From Hyphomicrobiales bacterium (GTDB lineage: Bacteria; Pseudomonadota; Alphaproteobacteria; Rhizobiales; Rhizobiaceae): DNA of 64,000 bases. Shown here in pieces: positions 42,679 to 51,592 of this stretch. Position 1 is the first letter of the stretch. Each line of letters opens with the position of its first letter. Both the position numbers and the translations under genes were made by a program. The notes below the pieces were generated by a model. It was not told where the DNA came from and ran no database searches. It saw only the letters and a program-made list of their open reading frames with translations. Location of the stretch: the NCBI GenBank assembly GCA_900469475.1, contig UBXG01000010.1:485959-549958 (forward strand), read 5' to 3'.

Positions 42679-44673
42679 ATGTTCTTATATAAGGCTATCG
42701 TCTTTCTTCCCCTGATTGGCGCGATCATAGCCGGCCTTTTCGGCCGCGCGATCGGCGCCAAGGCTTCGGAATATGTAACCACCGGCCTGATGATCATCGC
42801 GGCCGTCCTTTCGTGGATCGTCTTCTTCACGGTGGCGCTCGGCCACACCGACGGCCCGATCAAGGTTGAAGTCCTGCGCTGGATCCAGTCCGGCGGCATC
42901 GACGTTTCCTGGGCGCTGCGCGTCGATACGCTGACCTCGGTGATGCTGATCGTCGTGAACTCGGTCTCGACCCTGGTTCACGTCTACTCGATCGGATACA
43001 TGCATCACGATCCGCATCGTCCGCGCTTCTTCGCCTATCTCTCGCTTTTCACCTTCGCCATGCTGATGCTGGTGACCTCCGACAACCTCGCCCAGATGTT
43101 CTTCGGCTGGGAAGGCGTCGGTCTCGCCTCCTATCTGCTGATCGGCTTCTGGTTCAAGAAGCCGTCCGCCTCGGCCGCCGCGATGAAGGCCTTCATCGTC
43201 AACCGTGTCGGCGACTTCGGCTTCGTGCTCGGCATTGCCGGTGTCTTCGTCCTCTTCGGCTCGATCAATTTCGACGTCATCTTCGGCAACGCCCAGAGCT
43301 TTGCTTCCGGGCAGGGCGGTCAGCCGACCGATATCGTGCTCAATTTCCTGGGCATGCACCTCGATCGCGGCCACGCGCTGACGGCTGTCTGCCTGCTGCT
43401 CTTCATGGGCGCGATGGGTAAATCGGCGCAGTTCCTGCTGCACACCTGGCTGCCGGACGCTATGGAAGGCCCGACGCCGGTTTCCGCACTCATCCATGCC
43501 GCAACCATGGTCACCGCCGGCGTCTTCCTCGTCGCCCGCATGTCGCCGATCTTCGAACTGTCGCAGGATGCACTGACCTTCGTCACCATCATCGGTGCGA
43601 TCACGGCCTTCTTCGCCGCGACCGTCGGCCTCGTGCAGAACGACATCAAGCGCGTCATTGCTTACTCGACCTGTTCGCAGCTCGGCTACATGTTCGTCGC
43701 CCTCGGCGTCGGCGCTTACGGCGCTGCAATCTTCCATCTCTTCACCCACGCCTTCTTCAAGGCTCTGCTCTTCCTCTGCGCCGGCTCGGTCATCCACGCC
43801 GTCGACGGCGAGCAGGACATGCGTCACATGGGGGGGCTGCGCCCACATATCCAGAAGACCTTCTGGATGATGGTCATCGGCACGCTGGCAATCACCGGCG
43901 TCGGTATCCCGCTGACCCATATCGGTTTCGCCGGCTTCCTCTCCAAGGATGCGATCATCCTGGCGGCCTTCGCCTCGCACAACGCAGCTGCCGGCTTCGC
44001 CTTCACGCTGCTGGTCATCGCTGCGATGTTCACCAGCTTCTATTCCTGGCGCCTGATCTTCATGACCTTCTTCGGCAAGCCGCGCGCTTCGCACGAGGTC
44101 ATGCACCATGTACATGAATCGCCGAACGTCATGCTGATCCCGCTTTACCTGCTGGCGATCGGCGCCGTCGCCGCCGGCATGTATTTCAACGCGGACTTCG
44201 TCGGCCACGCCTACGAGGAATTCTGGAAGCATGCGCTGTTCACGCTCCCGGACAACAAGATCCTCGAGGAAATGGAACATGCGCCGGTCTGGGTTGAGCT
44301 CAGCCCGTTCATCGCCATGCTCCTCGGCCTCGTCACCGCCTGGTATTTTTACATCAGGTCGCCGGAAACGCCGCGTCGCCTCGCTCAGCAGCAGCGCGTC
44401 CTTTACGAGTTCCTGCTGAACAAGTGGTACTTCGACGAACTCTATGATTTCCTCTTCGTCCGCTCCGCCAAGGCGCTTGGCCGCTTCCTCTGGAAGAAGG
44501 GCGATATCGGGGTCATCGACACCATCGGCCCGAACGGCATTGCCGCCCGCGTCGTCGATGTCACCAACCGCGTCGTGCGCCTGCAGACCGGCTACCTCTA
44601 TCACTATGCCTTCGCGATGCTGCTTGGTATCGCAGCCCTCGTTACCTGGATGATGCTCGGGAGTTCCCTCTGA
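42679..44673 (+). CDS. nuoL: NADH-quinone oxidoreductase subunit L
   Basis: This 664-residue antiporter-like subunit sits at the distal end of the membrane arm. FGWEGVGLASYLLIGFW, HTWLPDAMEGPTPVSALIHA and VGLVQNDIKRVIAYSTCSQL contain the charged residues of the half-channels. The C-terminal portion carries the long lateral helix. Its stop overlaps nuoM by one base. Confidence 0.97.
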   Translation: MFLYKAIVFLPLIGAIIAGLFGRAIGAKASEYVTTGLMIIAAVLSWIVFFTVALGHTDGPIKVEVLRWIQSGGIDVSWALRVDTLTSVMLIVVNSVSTLVHVYSIGYMHHDPHRPRFFAYLSLFTFAMLMLVTSDNLAQMFFGWEGVGLASYLLIGFWFKKPSASAAAMKAFIVNRVGDFGFVLGIAGVFVLFGSINFDVIFGNAQSFASGQGGQPTDIVLNFLGMHLDRGHALTAVCLLLFMGAMGKSAQFLLHTWLPDAMEGPTPVSALIHAATMVTAGVFLVARMSPIFELSQDALTFVTIIGAITAFFAATVGLVQNDIKRVIAYSTCSQLGYMFVALGVGAYGAAIFHLFTHAFFKALLFLCAGSVIHAVDGEQDMRHMGGLRPHIQKTFWMMVIGTLAITGVGIPLTHIGFAGFLSKDAIILAAFASHNAAAGFAFTLLVIAAMFTSFYSWRLIFMTFFGKPRASHEVMHHVHESPNVMLIPLYLLAIGAVAAGMYFNADFVGHAYEEFWKHALFTLPDNKILEEMEHAPVWVELSPFIAMLLGLVTAWYFYIRSPETPRRLAQQQRVLYEFLLNKWYFDELYDFLFVRSAKALGRFLWKKGDIGVIDTIGPNGIAARVVDVTNRVVRLQTGYLYHYAFAMLLGIAALVTWMMLGSSL

Positions 44674-46184
44674 TGACCGATTGGCCCATTCTTTCAACGG
44701 TCACCTTCCTGCCGCTGGTGGGCGTCCTCCTCCTGCTGTTCACGCAGGAGAACGGCGCCAACGGCCGCCGGAACGTCCTGAACATTTCTCTAGCGACGAC
44801 CATCGTCACCTTCATCGTGTCGCTGTTCGTCTGGATCTGGTTCGACAACGCCAATCCGGGCTTCCAGCTGGTGGAAAAGCATGAGTGGCTGACGGGCGGC
44901 ATCAGCTATCACATGGGCGTCGACGGCATCTCCATGCTGTTCGTCATCCTGTCGACCTTCCTGATGCCCTTCTGCGTGCTGGCAAGCTGGCTCTCGGTCG
45001 AAAAGCGGCTGAAGGACTACATGATCGCCTTCCTCGTCCTTGAGACGATGATGGTCGGCGTGTTCGTGTCGCTGGATATCGTGCTGTTCTACGTCTTCTT
45101 CGAAGCCGGCCTCATCCCGATGTTCCTGATTATCGGCGTCTGGGGCGGCAAGGATCGCGTTTACGCCAGCTACAAGTTCTTCCTCTACACGCTGCTCGGC
45201 TCGGTGCTGATGCTGCTCGCCATCATGGCGATGTACTGGCAGGCCGGCACGACCGATATCCCGACGCTGCTCGCCTACAAGTTCCCGCCGCAGCTGCAGA
45301 CTTGGCTATGGCTCGCCTTCTTCGCCTCCTTCGCGGTGAAGATGCCGATGTGGCCTGTTCATACCTGGCTTCCCGACGCGCACGTTCAGGCGCCGACGGC
45401 AGGCTCGGTCATCCTGGCAGGCATCCTTCTGAAGCTCGGCGGCTACGGCCTCATCCGCTTCTCGCTCGGCATGTTTCCGAACGCTTCGGAATATTTCGCG
45501 CCGCTCGTTTTTGCGCTTTCGGTCATCGCCATCATCTACACCTCGCTGGTGGCGATGATGCAGGACGACATCAAGAAGCTGATCGCCTATTCGTCGGTCG
45601 CCCACATGGGCTACGTGACGATGGGTATATTTGCGGCGAACCAGCAGGGCGTGCAGGGCGCGATTTTCCAGATGCTGTCGCACGGCATCGTCTCGGGCGC
45701 GCTCTTCCTCTGCGTCGGCGTGATCTACGACCGCACCCATACCCGCGAAATCGCGGCTTATGGCGGCCTGGTCAACAACATGCCGAAATATGCCGTCGCC
45801 ATGATGGTCTTCACCATGGCGAATGTGGGTCTGCCCGGTACCTCCGGCTTCATCGGCGAATTCCTGACCCTGATCGGCGTCTTCCGCGCCAATACCTGGG
45901 TTGCGCTCTTTGCCGCGACCGGTGTGATCCTGTCGGCTGCCTACGCGCTCTGGCTCTACCGCCGTGTCATTTTCGGCGCGCTGGAAAAGGAAAACCTGAA
46001 GAAGCTTCTGGATCTGTCGCCGCGTGAACAGCTGATCCTCTATCCGCTGATCGCGCTGACGATCCTATTCGGTGTCTATCCGGCTCCGATCTTCGATGCC
46101 ACGGCGGCTTCGGTGGATCTGCTGGTGAACAATTATACCGCTGCCCTGCACGCTGCGCAGAATGTTGCGCTGTCGATGAATTGA
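44673..46184 (+). CDS. nuoM: NADH-quinone oxidoreductase subunit M
   Basis: This 503-residue antiporter-like proton-pumping subunit has about fourteen helices. It is recognised by FFEAGLIPMFLIIGVWGG, the channel motif VHTWLPDAHVQAPTAGSV and MMQDDIKKLIAYSSVAHMG. It starts on the last base of the nuoL stop. Confidence 0.97.
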   Translation: MTDWPILSTVTFLPLVGVLLLLFTQENGANGRRNVLNISLATTIVTFIVSLFVWIWFDNANPGFQLVEKHEWLTGGISYHMGVDGISMLFVILSTFLMPFCVLASWLSVEKRLKDYMIAFLVLETMMVGVFVSLDIVLFYVFFEAGLIPMFLIIGVWGGKDRVYASYKFFLYTLLGSVLMLLAIMAMYWQAGTTDIPTLLAYKFPPQLQTWLWLAFFASFAVKMPMWPVHTWLPDAHVQAPTAGSVILAGILLKLGGYGLIRFSLGMFPNASEYFAPLVFALSVIAIIYTSLVAMMQDDIKKLIAYSSVAHMGYVTMGIFAANQQGVQGAIFQMLSHGIVSGALFLCVGVIYDRTHTREIAAYGGLVNNMPKYAVAMMVFTMANVGLPGTSGFIGEFLTLIGVFRANTWVALFAATGVILSAAYALWLYRRVIFGALEKENLKKLLDLSPREQLILYPLIALTILFGVYPAPIFDATAASVDLLVNNYTAALHAAQNVALSMN

Positions 46185-46202
46185 TGACGGGACTTATTCG
46201 AC

Positions 46203-47645
46203 ATGACTGCTGACACAATTCTTGCAAGCCTGCATCTTTCCATTCCGGAGCTCATCCTCGCGGTCGGTGCGCTTGTGCTGCTCATGATCGGCGTCTTCTC
46301 GGGCGAGCGGTCGGGACCCACGGTCACCGGTCTTGCCATCGCGGTCCTCGCGGTGGCAGGTCTCTGGATCATCTTCGTTCCGGGCGAGGGCCTGGCTTAC
46401 GGCGGCGCCTATCTCGCCGACGGCTTCTCTCGCTTCATGAAGATCGTCGCGCTGGTCGGCTCGATCGTCGCCATGTTCCTCAGCATGGGGCATGCGCGCG
46501 AGCAGCAGCTCGACCGCTTCGAGTTCCCGGTTCTGCTCGTGCTTGCGACCCTCGGCATCCTGCTGATGATCTCGGCGCATGACCTGATCTCGCTCTACCT
46601 GTCGCTGGAACTGCAGTCGCTGGCTCTTTACGTCGTTGCCGCCATCAACCGCGACAGCCTCAAGTCGACCGAAGCCGGCCTGAAATACTTCGTCCTCGGT
46701 GCGCTGTCTTCCGGTATGCTGCTTTATGGCATGTCGCTGGTTTACGGCTTCACCGGTCACACGAGCTTCGATGCGATCGCGACCGCACTCAGCGCCGAAA
46801 CCCGTTCACTCGGCCTCGTCTTCGGTCTGGTCTTCGTGCTTGCGGGCCTCGCCTTCAAGATTTCCGCCGTTCCGTTCCACATGTGGACGCCGGACGTTTA
46901 TGAAGGTGCGCCGACGCCGGTTACAGCTTTCTTCGCGGCCGCGCCAAAGGTTGCTGCCATGGCGATCCTGACCCGCATCGTCGTCACCGCTTTCCATCCG
47001 GTGCTTGCCGACTGGCAGCAGATCATCGTCTTCATCTCGATCGCCTCGATGCTGCTCGGCTCCTTTGCTGCAATCGGACAGCGCAACTTCAAGCGACTGA
47101 TGGCCTATTCGTCGATCGGTCACATGGGCTATGCGCTCGTCGGCCTCGCCGCGGGCACCAAGACCGGCGTATCCGGCGTCATGCTCTACATGGTCATCTA
47201 CATGGTCATGACGCTCGGCTCCTTCGCCATCATCATGGCGATGCGCCGCAAAGATGGCCGTCAGGTCGAAAACATCGAAGACCTCGCCGGCCTTTCCACG
47301 ACCAATCCCTTCATGGCGGTCGTTCTGACGGCGCTGATGTTCTCGCTGGCCGGCATTCCGCCGCTCGCAGGCTTCTTCGGAAAGTATTTCGTCTTCGTTG
47401 CCGCCATCCAGGCGCATCTCTATGCGCTCGCCATCATCGGCGTTCTGGCTTCGGTCGTCGGCGCTTACTACTATCTGCGCGTCATCAAGGTGATGTGGTT
47501 CGATGAAGCCAAGGATGAATTCGCACGCACGGCTGGTTCGCTGCGCCTCGTCTTCGGTCTCTCCGGTCTGTTCGTCATCGCCTATGTCTTCTTCGGCGGC
47601 GCAATCGGTGGTGCTGCCGATCTGGCCGCTGCGACGCTGTTTTGA
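46203..47645 (+). CDS. nuoN: NADH-quinone oxidoreductase subunit N
   Basis: This 480-residue third antiporter-like subunit closes the operon. ELQSLALYVVAA, FHMWTPDVYEGAPTPVTAF and QRNFKRLMAYSSIGHMGYAL are its hallmarks. The stop overlaps birA by one base, so biotin ligase expression is tied to the nuo messenger. Confidence 0.97.
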   Translation: MTADTILASLHLSIPELILAVGALVLLMIGVFSGERSGPTVTGLAIAVLAVAGLWIIFVPGEGLAYGGAYLADGFSRFMKIVALVGSIVAMFLSMGHAREQQLDRFEFPVLLVLATLGILLMISAHDLISLYLSLELQSLALYVVAAINRDSLKSTEAGLKYFVLGALSSGMLLYGMSLVYGFTGHTSFDAIATALSAETRSLGLVFGLVFVLAGLAFKISAVPFHMWTPDVYEGAPTPVTAFFAAAPKVAAMAILTRIVVTAFHPVLADWQQIIVFISIASMLLGSFAAIGQRNFKRLMAYSSIGHMGYALVGLAAGTKTGVSGVMLYMVIYMVMTLGSFAIIMAMRRKDGRQVENIEDLAGLSTTNPFMAVVLTALMFSLAGIPPLAGFFGKYFVFVAAIQAHLYALAIIGVLASVVGAYYYLRVIKVMWFDEAKDEFARTAGSLRLVFGLSGLFVIAYVFFGGAIGGAADLAAATLF

Positions 47646-48409
47646 TGGCGTCTGACATGAATAGCCGGAAGTCGCTCGCCGACTTCCGGCATGATGCCCT
47701 TCAGGAAACCTCGTCCACAAACAGCGTCTGCCTCGAGCGGGCGCGCGCAGGCGACCCCGGAAACCTTTGGGTGACCGCTGAGCGCCAGACGGGGGGACGC
47801 GGCCGCCGCGGTCGCGCCTGGGCGTCGGAAGCCGGCAATCTCTACGCATCTCTTCTTCTGATCGATCCCGCTCCCATGGACCGCCTTGGCTCGCTGCCGC
47901 TTGCGGTGGCGCTCGCCGTGCATCAGGCGGTACGCGGCGTGCTGCCGCTCGCCGCCGAGCCGGTCGAGATCAAATGGCCGAACGACATCCTGATCGGTCG
48001 CAAGAAGACCTGCGGCATCCTGATCGAGGGCGAAGCGCTGCCGGACGGCCGGTATGCGCTCGTCATCGGCATCGGCATCAACATTGCCGTGATGCCTGAC
48101 AATCCGATCTATCCGGTCACATGCCTGAGGCAGCAGGGTTCCATGGTGTCGCCGGAGGAATTGTTTGCCCATCTTTATGCCGCGATGTCGGAGGCGCTCG
48201 ACGTCTGGAGCCGTGGTAAGGGCGTTCGCGAGATCACCGCGCGCTGGCGTGAATTTGCGTGCGGCATCGGGGAAAAGATCACGGTAAACTTGCCGGATCG
48301 CTCGATTTTGGGCCATTTCTCGGGAATCGATGATAATGGCTTGTTGATGCTCGAAACCGAGGACGGCAGGATTATGCCGATCGCGGCGGGCGACGTTTTC
48401 TTTAGATAA
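47645..48409 (+). CDS. birA: Biotin--[acetyl-CoA-carboxylase] ligase
   Basis: This 254-residue enzyme attaches biotin to carboxylase carrier proteins through biotinyl-AMP. The biotin loop GRGRRGRAW and the catalytic segment IKWPNDILI-GRKKTCGILIE are intact, and the small C-terminal SH3-like domain is present. There is no N-terminal helix-turn-helix, so it is the monofunctional class without repressor role. ATG at 47645 overlaps the nuoN stop. Confidence 0.95.
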   Translation: MASDMNSRKSLADFRHDALQETSSTNSVCLERARAGDPGNLWVTAERQTGGRGRRGRAWASEAGNLYASLLLIDPAPMDRLGSLPLAVALAVHQAVRGVLPLAAEPVEIKWPNDILIGRKKTCGILIEGEALPDGRYALVIGIGINIAVMPDNPIYPVTCLRQQGSMVSPEELFAHLYAAMSEALDVWSRGKGVREITARWREFACGIGEKITVNLPDRSILGHFSGIDDNGLLMLETEDGRIMPIAAGDVFFR

Positions 48410-48423
48410 TGGTTGGGGATCAG

Positions 48424-50097
48424 ATGGCGAAGCAAGACGAATTGGTGTTTCTGCCCCTCGGCGGCGTCGGCGAAATCGGCATGAATCTCGCGCTCTACGG
48501 CTACGGTCCGGCGGAGCAGCGCCAGTGGATCATGGTCGATTGCGGCGTCACCTTCCCGGGGCCGGATCTGCCGGGTGTTGATCTCGTCTTGCCGGATATC
48601 CGTTTCCTCGCCAAGGAACGCAAGAACCTCAAGGGCATCATCATCACCCACGCGCACGAGGATCACTACGGCGCGCTTAATGATCTTTGGCCCGGGCTGA
48701 ACGTTCCGATCTACGCCTCGGCTTTTACCGCCGGCCTTCTCGAAGCAAAGCGCGATTACGAGAAATCGATGGGCGAGATCCCGGTGACGCTGTTCAAGGC
48801 CGGCGACCGCATCAATGTCGGCCCGTTCGAGATCGAAGGCGTGGCCGTCAACCACTCGATCCCCGAGCCGATGTCGTTGATGATCCGCACGCCGCTCGGC
48901 AATGTCGTCCATACCGGTGACTGGAAGATCGATCACGAGCCGTCGCTTGGGCCGCTGACCGACGAGACCCGCTTCCGCCAGCTCGGCGAAGAGGGTGTGC
49001 TGGCGCTGATGTGCGATTCCACCAACGCGTTGCGCGACGGCGTTTCGCCTTCGGAAAAGGACGTCTCGGAAAGCCTGCGCAAGATCATCGAGGATGCCGA
49101 GGGCAGGGTGGCGATCACGACGTTCTCGTCGAATGTCGGCCGCATCCGAACCATTGCCGAAGCTGCCGAAGCTGCCGGCCGCGAAATACTGCTGCTTGGC
49201 AGCTCGCTGAAACGTGTCGTCGATGTCGCCCGCGACATCGGCCTGATGGAAGGCATCAAGCCTTTCATCGCTGAAGACGAATATGGCTATATCCCGCGCG
49301 ACAAGGTCGTGGTGATCCTGACCGGCAGCCAAGGTGAGCCGCGCGCAGCGCTTGCCAAGCTCTCCCGGGACGAGATGCGCAACGTCGCATTGGCGGCTGG
49401 CGATATCGTCGTCTTTTCTTCGCGAGCCATTCCCGGCAATGAGAAGGCCATTCAGGACATCAAGAACGGTCTGATCGAACAGGGCGTTCATGTGGTGACG
49501 GATGCTGAGGCGCTCGTGCACGTCTCCGGCCATCCCCGGCGCAACGAATTGCAGAAGATGTATGAATGGACGCGCCCGAAGGTCGTCATCCCCGTGCATG
49601 GCGAGGCGACGCATCTGACCGCCCATAAGGAATTGGCCGAACAGAGCGGCATTGCCACCGTGCCGCGCGTGCGCAACGGCGATGTCGTGCGCCTTGCGCC
49701 CGGTCCAGTCGAGGTGATCGGCGAGGCCCCGCATGGGCGCATCTTCAAGGACGGCATTCTGATCGGCGATTTCGATGAGATGGGCATCGGCGAGCGCAAG
49801 AAGCTTTCCTATGTCGGCCATGTCGCCGTCAATGTCGTGCTCGATGCCCGTTACGACATCGTCGGCGACCCCGACCTCGTGCCGATCGGCCTGCCGGCCT
49901 ATGATGATGAAGGTGAGGAGATGGAGGACACGCTCTTCGACGCCATCGTCAGCGCCATCGAAAGCATTCCGCGCGCTCGCCGCAAGGATCTGAATATGCT
50001 GCAGGAGGCGGTACGCCGCGCGGTGCGCGCCGCCGCCAATCAGGGCTGGGGCAAGAAGCCGATGGTGACCGTGTTCGTGACGCGAACCGGCGGCTGA
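48424..50097 (+). CDS. rnj: Ribonuclease J
   Basis: The 557 residues form a beta-lactamase/beta-CASP nuclease that combines endo- and 5'-exonuclease activity in RNA maturation. Metal motifs are THAHEDHYG, then HTGDWKIDH and CDSTNA, followed by the beta-CASP part (TTFSSNVGRIRT, TGSQGEPRAALAKLS, PVHGEATHL). ATG at 48424 is chosen because GGGGA lies five bases upstream; the ATG at 48409 has no ribosome site. It lies immediately after birA. Confidence 0.95.
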   Translation: MAKQDELVFLPLGGVGEIGMNLALYGYGPAEQRQWIMVDCGVTFPGPDLPGVDLVLPDIRFLAKERKNLKGIIITHAHEDHYGALNDLWPGLNVPIYASAFTAGLLEAKRDYEKSMGEIPVTLFKAGDRINVGPFEIEGVAVNHSIPEPMSLMIRTPLGNVVHTGDWKIDHEPSLGPLTDETRFRQLGEEGVLALMCDSTNALRDGVSPSEKDVSESLRKIIEDAEGRVAITTFSSNVGRIRTIAEAAEAAGREILLLGSSLKRVVDVARDIGLMEGIKPFIAEDEYGYIPRDKVVVILTGSQGEPRAALAKLSRDEMRNVALAAGDIVVFSSRAIPGNEKAIQDIKNGLIEQGVHVVTDAEALVHVSGHPRRNELQKMYEWTRPKVVIPVHGEATHLTAHKELAEQSGIATVPRVRNGDVVRLAPGPVEVIGEAPHGRIFKDGILIGDFDEMGIGERKKLSYVGHVAVNVVLDARYDIVGDPDLVPIGLPAYDDEGEEMEDTLFDAIVSAIESIPRARRKDLNMLQEAVRRAVRAAANQGWGKKPMVTVFVTRTGG

Positions 50098-50127
50098 GTT
50101 CAACGGCCGATCGGGGAGGAGAGTACC

Positions 50128-50532
50128 GTGCTGGGACGGATCAATCATATCGCGATAGCCGTGCCGGATATTGCGGCGGCTTCTAAGGCCTATCGTGAAA
50201 CGCTCGGTGCTACAGTATCTCAGCCGCAGACACTGTCGGAACACGGCGTTACCGTCGTTTTCGTAGAGCTGCCGAATACCAAGGTCGAACTGCTCGAGCC
50301 GCTGGGCGAAGCCTCGCCCATCGCTGCCTTCCTGGCCAAGAACCCGGATGGCGGCATGCACCACATTTGTTATGAGGTCGCCGATATCTTCGCCGCTCGC
50401 GATAAACTTGTTGCGTCGGGAGCACGCGTGCTCGGCAATGGCGAGCCGAAGATCGGCGCGCATGGCAAGCCTGTGCTCTTCCTGCATCCGAAGGATTTCT
50501 TCGGAACGCTTATCGAGCTTGAGCAGGTGTGA
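50128..50532 (+). CDS. mce: Methylmalonyl-CoA epimerase
   Basis: This 134-residue vicinal-oxygen-chelate protein interconverts (R)- and (S)-methylmalonyl-CoA in propionate metabolism. Metal ligands are in INHIAIAV (His7), GMHHICYEV and the terminal LIELEQV. Length and order fit the bacterial epimerase exactly. GGGGAGGAGAG precedes a GTG/ATG-proximal start; the reading frame here begins at the GTG at 50128. It stands 30 bases after rnj. Confidence 0.92.
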   Translation: MLGRINHIAIAVPDIAAASKAYRETLGATVSQPQTLSEHGVTVVFVELPNTKVELLEPLGEASPIAAFLAKNPDGGMHHICYEVADIFAARDKLVASGARVLGNGEPKIGAHGKPVLFLHPKDFFGTLIELEQV

Positions 50533-50680
50533 CACGGAGCGGGATGATTTTTGCCGGAACTGGCCCAGAATCTGAATTCGCTTTAAGTGCGCTGATCTGC
50601 GCTTTGAAAGACAACTGTTTTGCCCCTATAAGCAGTTTGGAAGAGGAGGAGACGAGCAGACTCGTCTCGAAGGGAGCATA

Positions 50681-50956
50681 ATGGCACAGCAGATCATCGC
50701 CAGTTTCGCCGTTTATTTCGTCATCTGGTGGATTACGCTTTTTGCCGTCCTGCCGTTCGGTCTGCGCACCCAGGCCGAAGATGAGCATGTGATTCTAGGT
50801 ACGGTCGAAAGTGCACCGACGAAATTCCGCGCTTGGCGAGCGGTTCTCATCACGACGCTGGTGTCGGCTCTCCTATACGGCACCTGGTATGTTGCATCGC
50901 ATTATTTCGGGCTGAGCATAGATTCCATTCCAAGGTTCGTGCCGAACTACAATTGA
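50681..50956 (+). CDS. DUF1467-family small membrane protein
   Basis: This 91-residue protein has two hydrophobic helices (IIASFAVYFVIWWITLFAVL and AVLITTLVSALLYGTWYVA). LPFGLRTQAEDE in the loop between them is the hallmark of a small alphaproteobacterial family that often lies between mce and proS. Function unknown. A GGGAG ribosome site precedes the ATG. Confidence 0.85.
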   Translation: MAQQIIASFAVYFVIWWITLFAVLPFGLRTQAEDEHVILGTVESAPTKFRAWRAVLITTLVSALLYGTWYVASHYFGLSIDSIPRFVPNYN

Positions 50957-51025
50957 TGGAAAGGGCGCAGTAGAACACGGATCAATCATTTGAGCCGTCT
51001 CTTTGCTTGCGCCTCGCAATCGCCA

Positions 51026-51154
51026 TCAATTCGTCACACGTCTGTCATGTGCATGGCGCATCAAATCCCGGACGACATTGAGTTGTTCTGCCGAAAGGTT
51101 GAAGACACTTTCTCGCAATTGGACTGATCTGTAGTAGATCGAGCTGAGAAAGCA
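51026..51154 (-). other. Possible gene remnant or unstarted small frame
   Basis: On the minus strand a frame ending at 51026 reads FLSSIYYRSVQLRESVF followed by NLSAEQLNVVRDLMRHAHDRR and a stop. It looks protein-like (alternating helical pattern, Arg/His-rich end) but no ATG, GTG or TTG opens it before a T9 tract and a stop. It may be the 3' remnant of a lost gene or chance. Confidence 0.25.
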
Positions 51155-51158
51155 AAAA

Positions 51159-51184
51159 AAAACAAGGCCATAAGCCTTGTTTTA
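51159..51184. terminator. Hairpin terminator between the DUF1467 gene and proS
   Basis: AACAAGGC and GCCTTGTT form a perfect 8-bp stem around CATAA, with A-rich sequence on the left and T-rich on the right, so it could work on both strands. It is about 200 bases after the DUF1467 stop. Confidence 0.75.
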
Positions 51185-51298
51185 AAGTATCGCGTGATCC
51201 TTATCCGTTACCGGGGCAGCGAGCGAGCGCGCCTAAGATCTGATCCTCCCAAGACTTGACCGCGAAACGACAAGAATTTAGCCTTCCTGCCTCTTTTG

Positions 51299-51327
51299 TG
51301 AGCTGAAATTAGCTCAAACATTGAGCT
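51299..51327. promoter_or_regulatory. Three TGAGCT half-sites upstream of proS
   Basis: TGAGCT (51299-51304), AGCTCA (51311-51316) and TTGAGCT (51321-51327) form two overlapping inverted repeats that share the middle arm. A T-rich tract follows. This could be a regulator site or alternative hairpins. The rest of 50957-51592 shows no other supported feature; it is AT-rich. Confidence 0.35.
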
Positions 51328-51592
51328 TTGTCATCCTTTTTTTTGCTTTTTTGCTACAGTCGCGCAGAATTTTTCTGTTAGCGGATTTTTGCCGTAAATC
51401 CTTATAAATGTGTGCTTTTTCGAACCAGCCGAAATAGGCGCTTTCCCTTGCATTTCCGGGCTTTTACCAAAATCTTCTGTTGAAGAATGCGGGTTTCCTT
51501 CCTTCGCCGAAGCAGTTATGAACTGCCTCCAGTACATAATTTGCCAACGATTCCGCCGCGAGCGGAACGTCAAACCATCTGGAACAAGCGTC

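Noticed and set aside
42685..44697. 670-codon minus-strand frame over nuoL
   Set aside because: Shadow of nuoL; low-complexity Asp/Glu/His-rich translation with no domain.
48175..50535. 786-codon minus-strand frame over RNase J and epimerase
   Set aside because: Antisense to two well-supported genes, crossing their boundaries.
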